Source: Moniliophthora roreri
Taxonomy: Eukaryota; Basidiomycota; Agaricomycetes; Agaricales; Marasmiaceae
Length of the DNA: 64,000 bases
Assembly: GCA_001466705.2 (NCBI GenBank)
Contig: LATX02000228.1
Span: 124,001-188,000 of the forward strand
Reading direction: 5' to 3'
Below, one piece after another: positions 44,082-54,488 of this stretch; position 1 is the first letter of the stretch, and each line of letters begins with the position of its first letter. A model generated the notes under the pieces. That model did not search any database. It was given only the letters and a program-made list of their open reading frames with translations, and was not told the DNA's origin. A program made the translations under genes and the position numbers.

Positions 44082-45289
44082 CTATATCGTCGAAACATAA
44101 TCCGGAGGCGCCTGTTCAGCCAACTCTGCCTCCAAAACCTGTATTCTCTGCGACATGATGTCCAACTGCCTACGCAATTCCGGTACGGTATCCTGATCCG
44201 ACTCAGATGCTGCTGACCCATCTGGGTTCATAACCCTCATTCGCTCTTCAGCCATATTATCCTCCAACCGTCGTTCCAACCTCTCCCGCATACCAAGCAT
44301 CTGCTCTTTCTGCTCTTGCATTCGAAGGTATCGGTCTTTAGCTTCAGTCGAAGGTCCTTCAGATACTAACGGGGTCGGTTGCGTAAAGTATTCGGAAATA
44401 TCTGACCAACCCAAATCATCATCATGAGGAAACACTCGCATATTGGTGCATAACGGACGTACCTGGAGTGGCTATGCTCCTTTCTCGTTCGGCTTTTCGA
44501 CGTTTCAAGAATAACAAGATTACGATGATGGTGAGTGCTAATCCCACGACACCACCGATTACACCGCCAGCGATTGCTCCGGCATTTGGACTAGATGATT
44601 CGGAGGATCCAGCAGCAACCTGACTTGAGGTAGGATCCGATGTTGATGAGGAACTGATTGATGAGCTGGTATCGCAATCAAAGGGTGAACGGGTGGGAGT
44701 TCTCAATGAAAAAAAAAAAAAAAGGTAAGACTTACGCGTTCGTAGCTGTAGCGCTGCTAATATTAAAATTCGGGCTGCTCGCGATAACAGAACGACTTGT
44801 TGGTAGCCACGATTGAGAGAATGTTTTCAAAAATGAAGATGAGGGAAATGCCTACTTGGTTTCAACTGCTACAAGGAAGTAATGTCCTCTACACGGCGCT
44901 CCCGTTAAGCCGGGCGGAGAAATAGGGAAAAAAAAAACTCACCCTTCAACTTCCTGAGGAACATTAACCCTCGAAAAAGCCTGCGACGTCGAAGAATCCA
45001 ACGAAGTAAAAGAGACTTGTGTTCGATTTCCGGCCGTATCCACCAAATACAACGAGGAAGACTCCAAATCCCCAGGATAATTAAAAGTGCATCCGATAAC
45101 AAGGATACCTCCGCGAAGAATAGAGCCGCCAGTCTCTGGAGGACCTGCTACGCTTCTGAACTCGAGTGCTTCAACTCGAGTGCTGCATCCCAGAATGATT
45201 GCGATGACAGGTACAATAAAGGCAACCCAGCTGATGAGTGATGATTTTGCCTGACGATGACGAAACGGTGTGAAAGGGTTGCTAATCAT
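44082..45289 (-). CDS. Single-pass membrane protein, Ser-rich ectodomain, cytosolic coiled coil
   Basis: Exon 1 starts MISNPFTPFRHRQAKSSLIS and contains the hydrophobic signal or anchor ISWVAFIVPVIAIILG, then an ectodomain with LYLVDTAGNRTQVSFTSLDS. Middle exons are Ser/Thr-rich. The exon at about 44706-44470 carries SPNAGAIAGGVIGGVVGLAL plus TIIVILLFLKRRKAERERS, a typical Gly-rich transmembrane helix with a basic stop-transfer. The last exon encodes a cytosolic tail with a coiled coil (EAKDRYLRMQEQKEQMLGMR; VPELRRQLDIMSQRIQVLEA) ending PPDYVSTI. The layout resembles fungal stress-sensor-like or Mid2-type membrane proteins, but no sensor domain is recognised. Middle exon borders are uncertain. 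Confidence 0.75.
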
Positions 45290-45847
45290 GATGTCCCCTT
45301 GGGTATCAAAGAGGGCTGGGACCCATGCAAAGGACCGTTATCGAAGGAGTGTTTTTTTTTTTTTTGCAGGTAAAAGGAGAGTGTGTGGAGTGGGTAATAA
45401 AGAGGGCTGACATCATGTGGGAGGGACCGAGCGACGAGAAACTTGATGGCCAAGATTGCCAGATGCGACTATTTGAATGGACCAGGCGCTGGGTGAATTC
45501 AAATTACTCCCGTTGCATTGCAACGGATATTCACACGTACCCGAAAGGTATAAACGCTAAATGTTAGACGGCAGCAAAAAGCATTAGAATAAGAAAAGAA
45601 GATCTGGAGTCTTTGAGTTTTTTTCAGAGACTCGTAGGTTTGGCGCGAGCAAGGAAGTAAAAATAAGGCATAGGGAACAAGTGAGAGGAAACTGACAAGA
45701 AATCAGAGCCCCATCGGGGCCGATAAGATCTTACACGTGGCTGCTTTATCTTATCATTCACACGAAAGTCACTGAATGTCACCACTAGGTCAAACACCGG
45801 CACCGTCGCACCCTGGAAACGTCTATTGTTTCCCTTCTCCCACCACA
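45290..45847. other. Divergent intergenic region
   Basis: 558 bp separating the membrane-protein gene (-) and the F-box-like gene (+). It contains a poly(T) run at about 45351-45366. A shared promoter is likely; no specific element recognised. Confidence 0.5.
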
Positions 45848-48327
45848 ATGACCAGAAGATCTTTACGAATAGAAGAGAAACAGAAATCCAACGAGCAAAC
45901 TTTGGAATCACTGAAACGTACCAATGCTGTCAATGCCGAGGATGAATCTCAAGGTGGTGGTGGTGAACTTGAAAAAGCAAAGAGAGGTTCGGGTTCAAAA
46001 CGCAAAAGGTTAGCAGGAGACACGGGCCTGAAATCGAGTAGGAAACGTGTCAAGAAGGAATTCGTACCCCCAGAATCGACTCGTCGCGTTCGTGGTAAGC
46101 GCGGTCTATTAGAAAGACTCGTTAAGGATACACCGTTGGATATTGTTCTAGAGGTGCGTTCTCTGTGTGTTTTCCTGTTAAAGAAGTACGGTAGCTGAAA
46201 AGCTGTTCTCTAGATATTCAAGCATCTCCTCCCTCTTGATATTCTGAACTTGTCTCGCACTAGCAAAGAACTCCGGGCCATGTTAATGAGTCAATCTTCT
46301 GTACCCATCTGGCGCACGGCTCGAGAGAACGTACCCGAATTACCCCCGCTTCCATCCGACTTGAACGAGGCTCAATACGCGAATTTGGCCTTTGATTCAT
46401 ATTGTCACGTAAGGTTCCAACTTTTTCACAAACTGAGCAACCGAACCTGAAAGCCTTTTTCATCGATCAAGGTGTGCATGCGAGGTCCTTGCGATAATGT
46501 CATTTGGAAATGCAGAATAAGATGCCACAAGACATGTCAGGGTAAAGCGTACGTTGCCATTTACACGTGTATTCGATGAGGCGTCCCAAGGTTCCATGTT
46601 TAGGCTATATTCGCGGGAGGAACTGTCCAAGCTTAAGAATTGGAACAAGGATGTTGCAAACATGATAGATATCCTGGGCTTGGATATACCTCGTCCGTAG
46701 CGCCAACACTTTTTGTTATACTCTTGTCGACTCAAGGAAGTATGCATACAGACCACAGAGGCGGGTTCATACCTTCCACCATCAAGGCATTGCGCGTCGA
46801 GTACATGGAGGTGAAGGACCATCCCGAGGATCTTCGTGTTTGGTGCAATCGTCGGAGGGAGATCTTTCGAGAGCTCCGTATCGTAAGTACTTTTGCCCGT
46901 CATTGTCGAGCATAAACTAAAAACTTTCAACAGCATAGCTCCAAGTGCGAGGATTGGCATGAAAGTTGGCTGATGAAACGTATGGCTGAACAAGGTGATA
47001 TTCGCAGACAGCGTCGTATAGAGTGAGCTATGTTCGCGCTGGATTTCAGGGGATCTTTCTCATCTGCCTATTTTCCAGAATCACTCGAAGAATGACGGCC
47101 CTTGGCTGGGAAGGAAAGGATCTCGGTCGAGAGTTTGCAGACCACCACCTCGTTGATCAGCCAAAACCTCTAACGGATCGCAGTATGTTGCACCCCCCGC
47201 GTTTCTTTGGGCTTGGAATCTTACCGTTTGTTACTCAAGGCTGGAATATAATCAAACCTATTCTTCTCGAATTCCTCGAGGAACACAAACTCAGACGTAT
47301 CAAACTCGAGCGTGAAATGTTGTACGCCAACCGTCATCGGCTTGTACAGCGTATCCTCGAGATTCATTGCCAAAAGAATCCTCGAAAACTTTTCCCTCCG
47401 ATTGGGGATTTCGTTCTGGCTTCGGATGGGATCAACAAGCTGCTCTGGAGTGACCCTGACCAAGAGGTCCCAGAATCCGAGTTCATCAAGGTACTGTGTA
47501 CGGAAATGCCACATATTGCAGAGGCTTGGATACAGAAGAAGGAGAAGGAGCTGCTCAAACGCGTTCCTGAGGACGGGTTCCCGGCTTTCACGTGTACCAA
47601 ATGCCGGGAAGTACTTTGGATTCCGAGGGTATTCGTGCACAACTGTTGTACATACTACAGTGCTAGCCCGGTCTCCGCAAGTCGTGATATTGGGAAGAAG
47701 AGGGAAGTAGAGTTTAATCCGTTTGTTAGTCTCAGTTGGAGGCTGTGGTCAAGCAAATGTATCGAGTACGATCCCCGAGTGGCTGGCTATGTGAAGACCA
47801 TGCTGGAACTGTCTGGTGCTCGAGATTTGGAAGGGTTAGATACTCTTGATCCTCTGTTCGAGTGTTTGGATTGTGGGCTTGGTACAGTGGGAAGACTGTT
47901 TTTGAGGTGGTCGACGGTGGTGAGTAGCCATAGTGAGTTGTCAAACAGATCGAATTGAACCTTGGCCCATTAGATTACCGCTCACCCCATATCTGGACAC
48001 AGACTTTCTGTCACGTCCTTTGACGACGATCTAAAGGAGCGCGTTATGGGTCTTCATATGCATCCCCGTGAACCAAGTCACTTTGTATATCTGTGCAGGC
48101 ACTGTGACCATCCACCCGTGTCTTCGATTCGGACGCATCTCAAAGAGAAGTAGGTACCTTTTTGTTTTCGAAATCGTAGTTGTGCTTTTTGACTAACATT
48201 CGTTAGACACAACATTCCAGAATCTCAAATACGCTCAGGAGATTGGGGCTGGAAAGTGGATATGGGGCTTGTTGGCCGACATCCTCCTCCGGTTGTTCTC
48301 ACTGCCCATGGAAAGTTGGTGACGTGA
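45848..48327 (+). CDS. F-box-like protein of basidiomycete type
   Basis: Start MTRRSLRIEEKQ, then a basic disordered head with KRKRLAGDTGLKSSRKRVKK. The F-box spans the first intron: LLERLVKDTPLDIVLE, then IFKHLLPLDILNLSRTSKEL. The next segments, SVPIWRTARENVPELPPLPS, QYANLAFDSYCH, then VCMRGPCDNVIWKCRIRCHK, form the Cys-containing block often seen after the F-box in this agaric group. Downstream exons contain RRMTALGWEGKDLGREFADH, FTCTKCREVLWIPRVFVHNC and LCRHCDHPPV, and the gene ends TAHGKLVT. It differs from the 6-27 kb F-box family in sequence and exon structure. Some middle exons (46550-46640) are poorly defined. Role: probable SCF adaptor by family. Confidence 0.75.
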
Positions 48328-48765
48328 GATGTTGTGACTTGTGGTATATTCTCTTTGGGCTTCATCAACCTGTAGCTAACGCCTAGTTGCAGGCGGGCGA
48401 TGGTCCGAGAATCTCAAGGGCCCTACAACCGTATGAGAGTTTATCAATCCCATCATTTCTATCGCGAGCGTCGCCTGTCATTGTTTCTGGTCATAACTTT
48501 GCCCTATCTGTCGATGGTCCAAGTACCCAATCGTCGTAACAATGGGAGTGGCCGTCAAGCCACATCAATTCTGTTCACTGTTCCCTTGAATGGTGCATCC
48601 CATTGCGATGATTGTGGCCGTGGCCCTTGGTCAGGTGTACATATACCTGACCCCCGTATATCGTCTTTAATAACTGGGTGCACCCACCACACTGTATACC
48701 CTTCCTTTTATCTTCCTCTCGCATACCCATATATCATTTTTTTCCCTCACTTACTCAAGACCGAC
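48328..48765. other. Intergenic
   Basis: 438 bp between two plus-strand genes. It contains a CT-rich stretch just before the downstream start (CCTTTTATCTTCCTCTCGC), typical of fungal core promoters. Confidence 0.5.
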
Positions 48766-49495
48766 ATGTCTATTCTCGAAGTCGCTTTCGACTCTTACCA
48801 CGTCGAGACCATGTGGCAATGGCCCAGTTCATGCAGCACTCCCGCACCCCACTACACCGCTCGTGTAATCAAAACGTCTATAAACCGCAAAGGAAACGTC
48901 TCGACCGCCTGTCTCACGCCGAAAGACTCGAATGTATCGGTTGATCCTGATCTCGTCGTTCTCAAAACGGCTCGAGGAGCAGAAAATATCGCTCTACTTG
49001 AACGTGAAGCACAGATATACGAAAACGAATTGCGACGCCTACAAGGGAACGTTATACCCGTCTGTTACGGGTTATACCGTGGGCAATCCGAAAGCAGATG
49101 CTATGTAGGATTAAGGGAGAGGGTCGCGTGCATGGTTCTCGAGTACTGTTCCCCGCAGAGGGATATGCATCCTGTGGATCTTGGGTGAGTCTGTCTCTTT
49201 TTTTGCTTTGTGTATTGGTTCGATTCTAACTGTGAACATTAGTCAAAGCGTCATCGCTGCTGCTCTAACTATACATCAGGCAGGTATAGTACACAACGGC
49301 TTGCTGAACAAGCAGAACATTATTCCGTACGGCCACGACGGTGTGCGTATCTTGGACTTTGCCGCTGCTTCGCGTCGTCATCTTTGCCCGACTTCGGTTT
49401 ATCGGCATGGTGAAGGTTGCGAGGAAATTGTACTTGTTGAAAGAAAGTATGGAGGTTCTATGCCGCAGATACCGGGGTATCATGGAAGGTGGTAG
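48766..49495 (+). CDS. Protein kinase-like protein, probably inactive
   Basis: Two exons with a phase-consistent intron (about 49185-49241, donor GTGAGT), giving about 225 residues. The Met at 48766 starts MSILEVAFDSYHVETMW. Kinase-fold landmarks: VVLKTARGAENIALLEREAQ (the VAIK-type Lys and helix-C Glu region), then VPVCYGLY-type VIPVCYGLYRGQ, then the hinge-like MVLEYCSPQ, then HQAGIVHNGLLNKQNIIPYG and VRILDFAAAS. The last two stand where the HRD loop and DFG motif should be. In the HRD position the catalytic Asp is replaced (VHNGLLNKQN), while Asp of the DFG-like LDFA is kept. At this length most of the C-lobe is missing, as in many agaric kinase-like proteins. Likely a pseudokinase. Confidence 0.72.
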
Positions 49496-49724
49496 ATCTA
49501 CTTTGGTTTGCTTCGTTTGATATTGTGAGTTAAACTTTGTGGTTAATGTACGATGTAATATAAATCGGCTCGCAATTCATCTCCGTCATTCTCGCGTTGG
49601 TGCTTTCGTCGGAAGATTTTAAAAGGAAAATGTGCAACGAAAAAACGCTGCACTGTGTACAAAACTTGGAACATAAATAGGCTACAAAAGGCAAGTGTCC
49701 GAGTCCATGGAGCTCTTTATCCAC

Positions 49725-50343
49725 CTACGCCTTGAAGTCAAGAGTCTCCGTACCGGCAGAGTTGCATGTTTGGACAGTAAGCGTGTTCGCGCTCAACGTC
49801 AAGCATTTATCAACAATGCTTTTTGGATTGCCTGTATAACGAGTGGCAGAAGTAGTAGCGCAATCGCCGCATGTGACCTGCCAGAGTAGGGTTCTGTTCA
49901 TGGACCGTGAGGTAGGTGCAGGAACTAGCGGAAAAAATGACTTACGCTGGAGCGTTTCCATTTGGGAAACTTCGCGAAGCTAACCTTTGTACCATCAAAG
50001 GCGCCGGCGAGGCCTTGTCCATTTCCACCTGGGGCGTTAACGTTAACAGCGGTGTCCCTGAATCGTGATAATTAAGCTTGGCCACCCCTACACGGTGAGA
50101 CAAAAGAAGCTCTTACTTGAACACGGAGAAAGCCAAGTCCTGTCCATCCTGTTAAAGGCGGAACACCTGTGATATTTCAGCGCTACTGAAGACTCAAGAG
50201 GTCGTCGTCCCAGCTAGTGTCATCTTTACATTAGTCCCGGAGAGACTGGGACGCCCGTCGGTGCAAGCGGCATGGGGTACCGCAGAAACCGCAGCGGAGA
50301 GAGCAAGAAGAGCGAAAGCGGCGGTGGAGATGATAGAAGGCAT
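49725..50343 (-). CDS. Small secreted cysteine-containing protein
   Basis: Four exons, 50343-50230, 50148-50117, 50057-49946 and 49877-49725, keep phase and give 136 residues. A signal peptide, MPSIISTAAFALLALSAAVS, is followed by a mature part with DTAVNVNAPGGNGQGLAGAF, VTCGDCATTSATRYTGNP and DKCLTLSANTLTVQTCNSAG, ending LDFKA. Four Cys residues near the C-terminus could pair. The pattern CGDC followed by CLTL-x-LTV-x-C recurs in the damaged gene at 60300-61030. No enzymatic motif. It may be an extracellular or wall protein. An imperfect direct duplication (GAAGGCATTGTGGATGTAGA / GAAGGCATCGTGGATGTAGA) covers the start codon region at about 50338-50380. Confidence 0.72.
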
Positions 50344-51065
50344 TGTGGATGTAGAAACTAGAAGGCATCGTGGATGTAGAAGCTGGATCCAGGCGACGTC
50401 TTCCTGAGAATTTGCGTCCACGCACTCCTTCGCCAAGCTAGAAGAATATGACGATTCAGAAGGAGAAAATTGCATTTCGACAGGATTCTAAATTGGCGTG
50501 CTTCTGGGTGGAAATTGTATAGTTAAGGTTACTTACTATTGGGTGCGTTGAACGTGAGAAAGAAAAGTCACGTCACCGTTTTCCATTGTGCAGGACACTC
50601 AAAACACGGTGTTCTCCTATAGCGCTAGGAGAATCCTGCTTTACTCTCCCATAACTTTGATTCTACAGGCTTGATTAATGAACAAGGGTCACAAGTGCGA
50701 TTTCGCAGCTAATTTTGCCTCTGTCAAAAGTGGTAACGAACGGTAACTTATCAGCGTCATCTATCCTGTCTTTCAAGCTTTCACACTTTAACAGACAATG
50801 GCTCCTCAGCTGCGAATCTAACCGAGAACGAGGCAGAAACGGCCCAGAAATGACTATCAGAAACGTCGAAATGACTCTACTCTGACTATTACTAGCTCTT
50901 CGGTTGCGGTTTTCACTAATACCTTCTGGTCGCACTCCTCATATGGGGTCATCAGACTCTGGAGTATATAACGTGATATCATGGCAGGGAAGATTCCTTC
51001 ATTCGCCCTAGAGGATAGGCCTCCCTACCACACCTCTCGAACTGCCACTGTACAGTGTACCCGTC
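50344..51065. promoter_or_regulatory. Divergent region between secreted protein and P450, TATA-like element
   Basis: 722 bp separating two divergent genes. A TATATAA element at 50964-50970 lies about 100 bp before the P450 start. The segment 50389-50570 recurs in diverged form at 53490-53680, after the P450 gene. Confidence 0.55.
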
Positions 51066-53113
51066 ATGGGAAGTCTTCTCCCTTTGGATTTTGTTGCTTT
51101 CGCATTAGCAATCTACCTTCTTGCACAAATTCTCCGTCGAAAGCCACGTCTTCCTCCTGGTCCCCCTGGATACCCCATTGTTGGAAACATATTTGACATA
51201 CCTCGAAATGAGGGATTTATAGTCTACAAGGAGATGTCACGAGTATACGGTGAGTAATGAGTAAGGCTGTTTATCTGTCCTTCTGCTTACCGCAACGTGA
51301 TACAGATTCTGAAATCCTTCACTTCAATATGGCTGGAACCTCTGTAATTGTGATCAACTCGTTCAATATCGCTTGCGAACTCTTCGAGAAGCGATCTTCC
51401 ATCTACTCAGATAGGTGCGTAATTGAATCCATACGTTCACTTTCATGCTTATTGCTCACCCTCATGCCTAGACCACGGTTTCCGATGTTAAATGAACTGT
51501 GCGTTATCGGCCAATGGGATTATTCAGGACATGCAACTCACGGAAGCCCTTAGAATGGGATTTGATTGGCATTTTGGATTCATGCCTTATGGTGACTCCT
51601 GGAGAGGTGCATATCATAAACTTTCCGAACTTGCATGTTCATTCTAACTCGGATGATAAAGATCACCGCAAACTGTTCCATCAAGAGTTCCAACCACCAG
51701 CCACGCTCCATCATAGGCCAAACGAACTTCTAGCGACAAGACACTTCCTTGGAAAACTGCTCCGTTCGCCTTCTGATTTCGAACGACATTTGCGGCAGTA
51801 TGCTTTACCCCACTTCATTTTCAGCATTGTCACTAAGTTTCTGTCACATTAGCATGGCTGGCATGATAATTCTATCTGCGGCATACGGAATAAATGTACA
51901 ACCTCAGGATGATCCCTACGTTGCGATCTCCGAGAAAGCTCTGCATGCTGTGTCCTGCGCCGGAAACAACACGGATTATTTGGTTGACCAGCTTCCCTTC
52001 CTCAAATACGTTCCAGAATGGTTCCCTGGTGCTGGTTTTAAGAGGCAGGCTCGAGAGTGGCGCGAGACAATTAGCGCGATGCATCAGCTCCCTATGGACT
52101 TTGTTCGGCATTCGATTGTAGGTTGTTCAGGCTCACTTATTCCGCCTTCAATCTAAATTTTTCTCTTAGGCTAATGGAAATGCAAAAGATTGTATAGCTA
52201 CAAGAGTCTTGGAAAGCATGCATGAAGATGGAAGCTACAGCCCCGAGAAAGAGCGGTTACTACAGAACGTGCTTGCCGCGATATACGCAGGTATGTGAGC
52301 TTTCTTGGCATGCTACGATGCGCACCTCAACATACTGATTCTGTAACTATTAGCTGGTGCCGATACTGTTAGTATTCATCTCGTGAATGCCTGGTCTTGA
52401 CTGACATATAACATCGCGTAGACTGTTTCCACCCTAGGGTCATTCATACTTGCCATGGTGCTGAACCCTGAAATACAGAAAAAAGGCCAAGCCGCAGTCG
52501 ATGAGGTCACCGGAGGCATCCGTCTTCCCGATTTTTCGGACCATCACTCTATTCCGTACATTGACGCGATGGTGAAGGAGGCCTTGAGGTGGAAGCCAGT
52601 GCTTCCTTTGGGTAAGCTATTTGCAATCCCACCCGAAAATTGTATTGACCACGGACTGTCATCTTAAGCTGTTCCTCACCTCAGCACAACAGACGATGAA
52701 TACGGAGGGTATTTTATCCCCAAAGGTTCTGTAGTCATCGGCAACTCTTGGTATGATGTTCGCTTCGCATTGCACTACACATGAAGCTGACGAGTTGCAG
52801 GGCGATGTTGTACGATGAATCCCTATACGGACCCCGAACGGATCAGTACAACCCTGATCGTTTCATGAAAGATGGCGAGCTGAATCCAGATATTAAGCAT
52901 CCTGAGATGGCTTTCGGCTTTGGGAGAAGACAGTGCCCAGGACAAGATATGGCCGAGTCGTCTATCTGGATCACTATTGCATCGGTACTCGCTTGCTTTG
53001 ATATTAACAAGGTGGTTGACGAGAACGGCGTTCCTATCGAGCCGTCAGGAGAGTATAGATGCGGAATGCTTTGGTACGTGGCAACTGGGGCTCTTGTGGG
53101 CCAACGAGTTTGA
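51066..53113 (+). CDS. Cytochrome P450 monooxygenase
   Basis: About ten short exons. An N-terminal membrane anchor, LDFVAFALAIYLLAQILRRK, is followed by the proline hinge PRLPPGPPGYPIVGN. Exon junctions reconstruct LNELMGFDWHFGFMPYGDSW, then HRKLFHQEFQ, then the I-helix region across tiny exons (AGADT, then TVSTLGSFILAMVLNPEIQK). Next come the K-helix ExxR motif (VKEALRWKP), the segment DEYGGYFIPKGSVVIGNSW, the PERF-like PDRFMKDGE, and the heme loop FGFGRRQCPGQDMAE with its Cys ligand. The enzyme is expected on the ER membrane with a P450 reductase; the substrate is unknown. The last residues after PSGEYRCGML do not resemble the usual PFKCSIKPRS-type end of this family, so the C-terminus may be shortened or frameshifted. 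It is divergent from the small secreted protein gene. Confidence 0.85.
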
Positions 53114-54488
53114 CGACAACGACTCTTCAGCTATCCATGTCCCTTCCCGTGTACAATTCGTCCACGATCATCTCGTGCAGAAACACTTATTTCTGAAGGA
53201 ATAAATGTCCTTTGACGACGAGATGAACCGAAATTTTGTTCCATTGTATATTTTGAACCAGCAATCAAGTTTCTTACGATTGAGACCTATGTTTTCGAGG
53301 AGTATTTCCGCAGGTAACAACATCGTCAGCCTGATCGCTACAGGTGACTCCCAAATATTCTAGACTGACGGGGTCTCGAGCATTGAGCGGAGTTAAGGCC
53401 TGTTCTTTGTCGCTACGAGATGGCCCAGAAAAATTTGTTTGACACCTTTGATCCATCGGAGATTTTCCCTGAATTTCAATTCAAAGGTCATTCCAGGCGA
53501 CGTCTTCCTGCCTATGTACTTCTTCGTCGAGCTGGAAAAGAATGTGTTGATTCAAGCTTCTTTTTCAAAAAATTTGCATGTCACTAGGGCTTCGGATTGA
53601 CGCGGATTGGACTTGTGGATCGAGGTTGTGTGACCCTCGTGCAGGAGCACTGTCTAGTGCGTTGAACGTGAGAAATTTCTCGCGGAGCACTCTTCCTCTC
53701 ACCATTCTTCCTCTCACCATTATCACGACCCAGTCGGCATTGCAGGGTAGCCATGTCCTTCCACGGATCATTATCGAAGTGCTCTGGACCAGGATTAGGC
53801 TGCTCGACACACAGAACGTATTGATGCAAGGCATGTTTCAGTGTTACTAGTACCAGTCAGAGGAATCACTAAAAGATCAATATAGGAACCGTTTTTTCTT
53901 CTTTTACACGTCAAAATGTGACTGTCGGTGTATTGACGCTGATGTCTTGGGATCTTCCTTTTTGCTATGAGGGCCGTCTAGCCTAATGCGAAGCGGTGGT
54001 ATAGCCCGTCGCTTGTTAGGTTTTGTAGCGGGAGATCAATCGATCACAGATCAGCTGGCGATGAAACTCGTCCATCATAGTCTCTTTGGGCGTTCTCGTC
54101 CTGCGCAAATTCCATGAGGATCGGTTCGGTCTGGCTCTACTCTAAAGCAAAGCCAGCAAAAATATCGATGTTGGAAGCCGTGAACTTGTCTTCGCCTGTG
54201 AACACTTTGGACCGGTTGGCCAGCGGATTTTGACTGATTTGCAGGCGCTGCAGATTTGTTGATCCGAACTGAGGGTCTGGGCTACGATTCTGTTCAAGAT
54301 TCTGGATAAGGAGGAATTTCATTGGGTAACAAGAAACAGTTGTCATGCCAGTCTCTTCTCTTTTCCCGTCATCTGACGGTATCGGATTGGGTTGTTGTCG
54401 CGTTGTCGCGGCTTGACTTGATGCTTCGCCCCTTTACTCTCACGCTTCACCCATCTTTCTTTCCAATCCCATCACCACCACCGTTACC
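53114..54488. other. Intergenic, with duplicated promoter fragment
   Basis: Includes the diverged copy of 50389-50570 at 53490-53680 and a short direct repeat of CTTCCTCTCACCATT at about 53692-53722. No gene is supported on either strand. Confidence 0.55.
53490..53680. repeat. Diverged copy of the 50.39-50.57 kb segment
   Basis: Both places share CCAGGCGACGTCTTCCTG and, 150-165 bp later, GTGCGTTGAACGTGAGAAA, with related sequence between (CTTCTTCGTCGAGCTGGAAA versus CTCCTTCGCCAAGCTAGAAG). It may be what is left of another copy of the secreted-protein locus. Confidence 0.6.
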
